Shown: in pieces, positions 52,403 through 52,559 of the stretch
Position numbering within the stretch: the stretch's first letter is position 1
Layout of the letters: every line of letters starts with the position of its first letter
DNA from: Ruminococcoides sp052118065
GTDB taxonomy: Bacteria > Bacillota > Clostridia > Oscillospirales > Acutalibacteraceae
Length of the DNA: 52,559 bases
Assembly (NCBI GenBank): GCA_052118065.1
Contig: JBQKHY010000016.1
Span: forward strand, 1 to 52,559
Direction of reading: 5' to 3'
Made by a program: the position numbers and the translations under genes
Notes under the pieces: model-generated
Told to the model about the DNA's origin: nothing
Database searches by the model: none
Seen by the model: only the letters and a program-made list of their open reading frames with translations

Positions 52403-52559
52403 TTGCTAATGATGAGAAAATGAATGCTAAAAATGAAATGATTATTATTAAAGACTAACTATTAAAAGTCAAGGCTATAATGAAGATATTTTGAATTAAT
52501 CAAAAAAATCCTTTAGATCGTATTGGAATCGTAAAAATGGCATGACAAAAAGAGCATCA
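52403..52559. other. Window edge, gene fragments only
   Basis: A short plus-strand frame ends at TAA 52456-52458 (IEEIANDEKMNAKNEMIIIK, then D) and could be the tail of another truncated gene. It has no start in the window. Nothing else can be supported. Confidence 0.25.

Overview
The window looks like the chromosome of a low-GC, gut-type clostridium, most likely Ruminococcus/Oscillospiraceae-like. The signs are strong A+T bias, AAGGAGG-type ribosome binding sites, consensus sigma-A promoters, a type I dockerin lipoprotein, a BspA-like lipoprotein, a type I pullulanase remnant, two LytTR/GHKL two-component systems, an agr locus and a CwlD-type cell-wall amidase. No rRNA or tRNA gene was seen.

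Layout. 1-3.5 kb is a scar region: the end of an ISL3-like element, a truncated HEAT-like gene, a dockerin lipoprotein, an internally deleted anaerobic sulfatase-maturase gene, a lone IS150-like terminal repeat and the 3' half of an ABC ATPase gene. 3.6-6.6 kb is an agr quorum-sensing operon in the order A-C-B-D, with an overlooked 47-residue AgrD. 6.7-8.2 kb holds two lipoproteins. 8.2-12.7 kb is housekeeping: deoxyribosyltransferase, Xer-type recombinase, a DUF6873-like protein, RadA and CwlD. 12.8-18.8 kb is a small secreted protein with two MacB/FtsX-type permeases and an ABC ATPase, divergent from a LytTR/GHKL pair. 18.9-23.4 kb holds a truncated pullulanase, a 5'-truncated surface protein, a BaiA-like short-chain dehydrogenase, a membrane protein and a small conserved-looking ORF.

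23.4-52.4 kb is a defence-type island. First comes a compact minus-strand operon: a PLD-N-terminal SNF2 helicase, a DUF4391 protein, a DUF2971 protein, and a type III-like Mod and Res. Next, between two near-identical 25-bp inverted sites (33242-33266 and 47884-47908), lies an unusual eight-gene block. On the plus strand it has a zinc-ribbon protein with a catalytically degenerate DnaQ-like fold and a UvrD-like helicase. On the minus strand it has a HEPN-ParB protein, a 967-residue protein with three RNA polymerase alpha-CTD-like HhH units and a sigma region-4-like HTH, a stand-alone HIRAN protein, a 60-residue protein, a giant protein of 47 twenty-residue leucine-rich repeats, and a Sel1-repeat protein. 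I do not recognise this combination as a named system, and it is my main candidate for something undescribed.

Beyond it (48-52.4 kb) the island is decaying: an LRR remnant, a GHKL-ATPase pseudogene with three stops and a frameshift, and a UPF1-like helicase/DUF2726 gene frameshifted near its 3' end and cut at its 5' end.

All homology calls come from reading motifs by eye. No searches were run.
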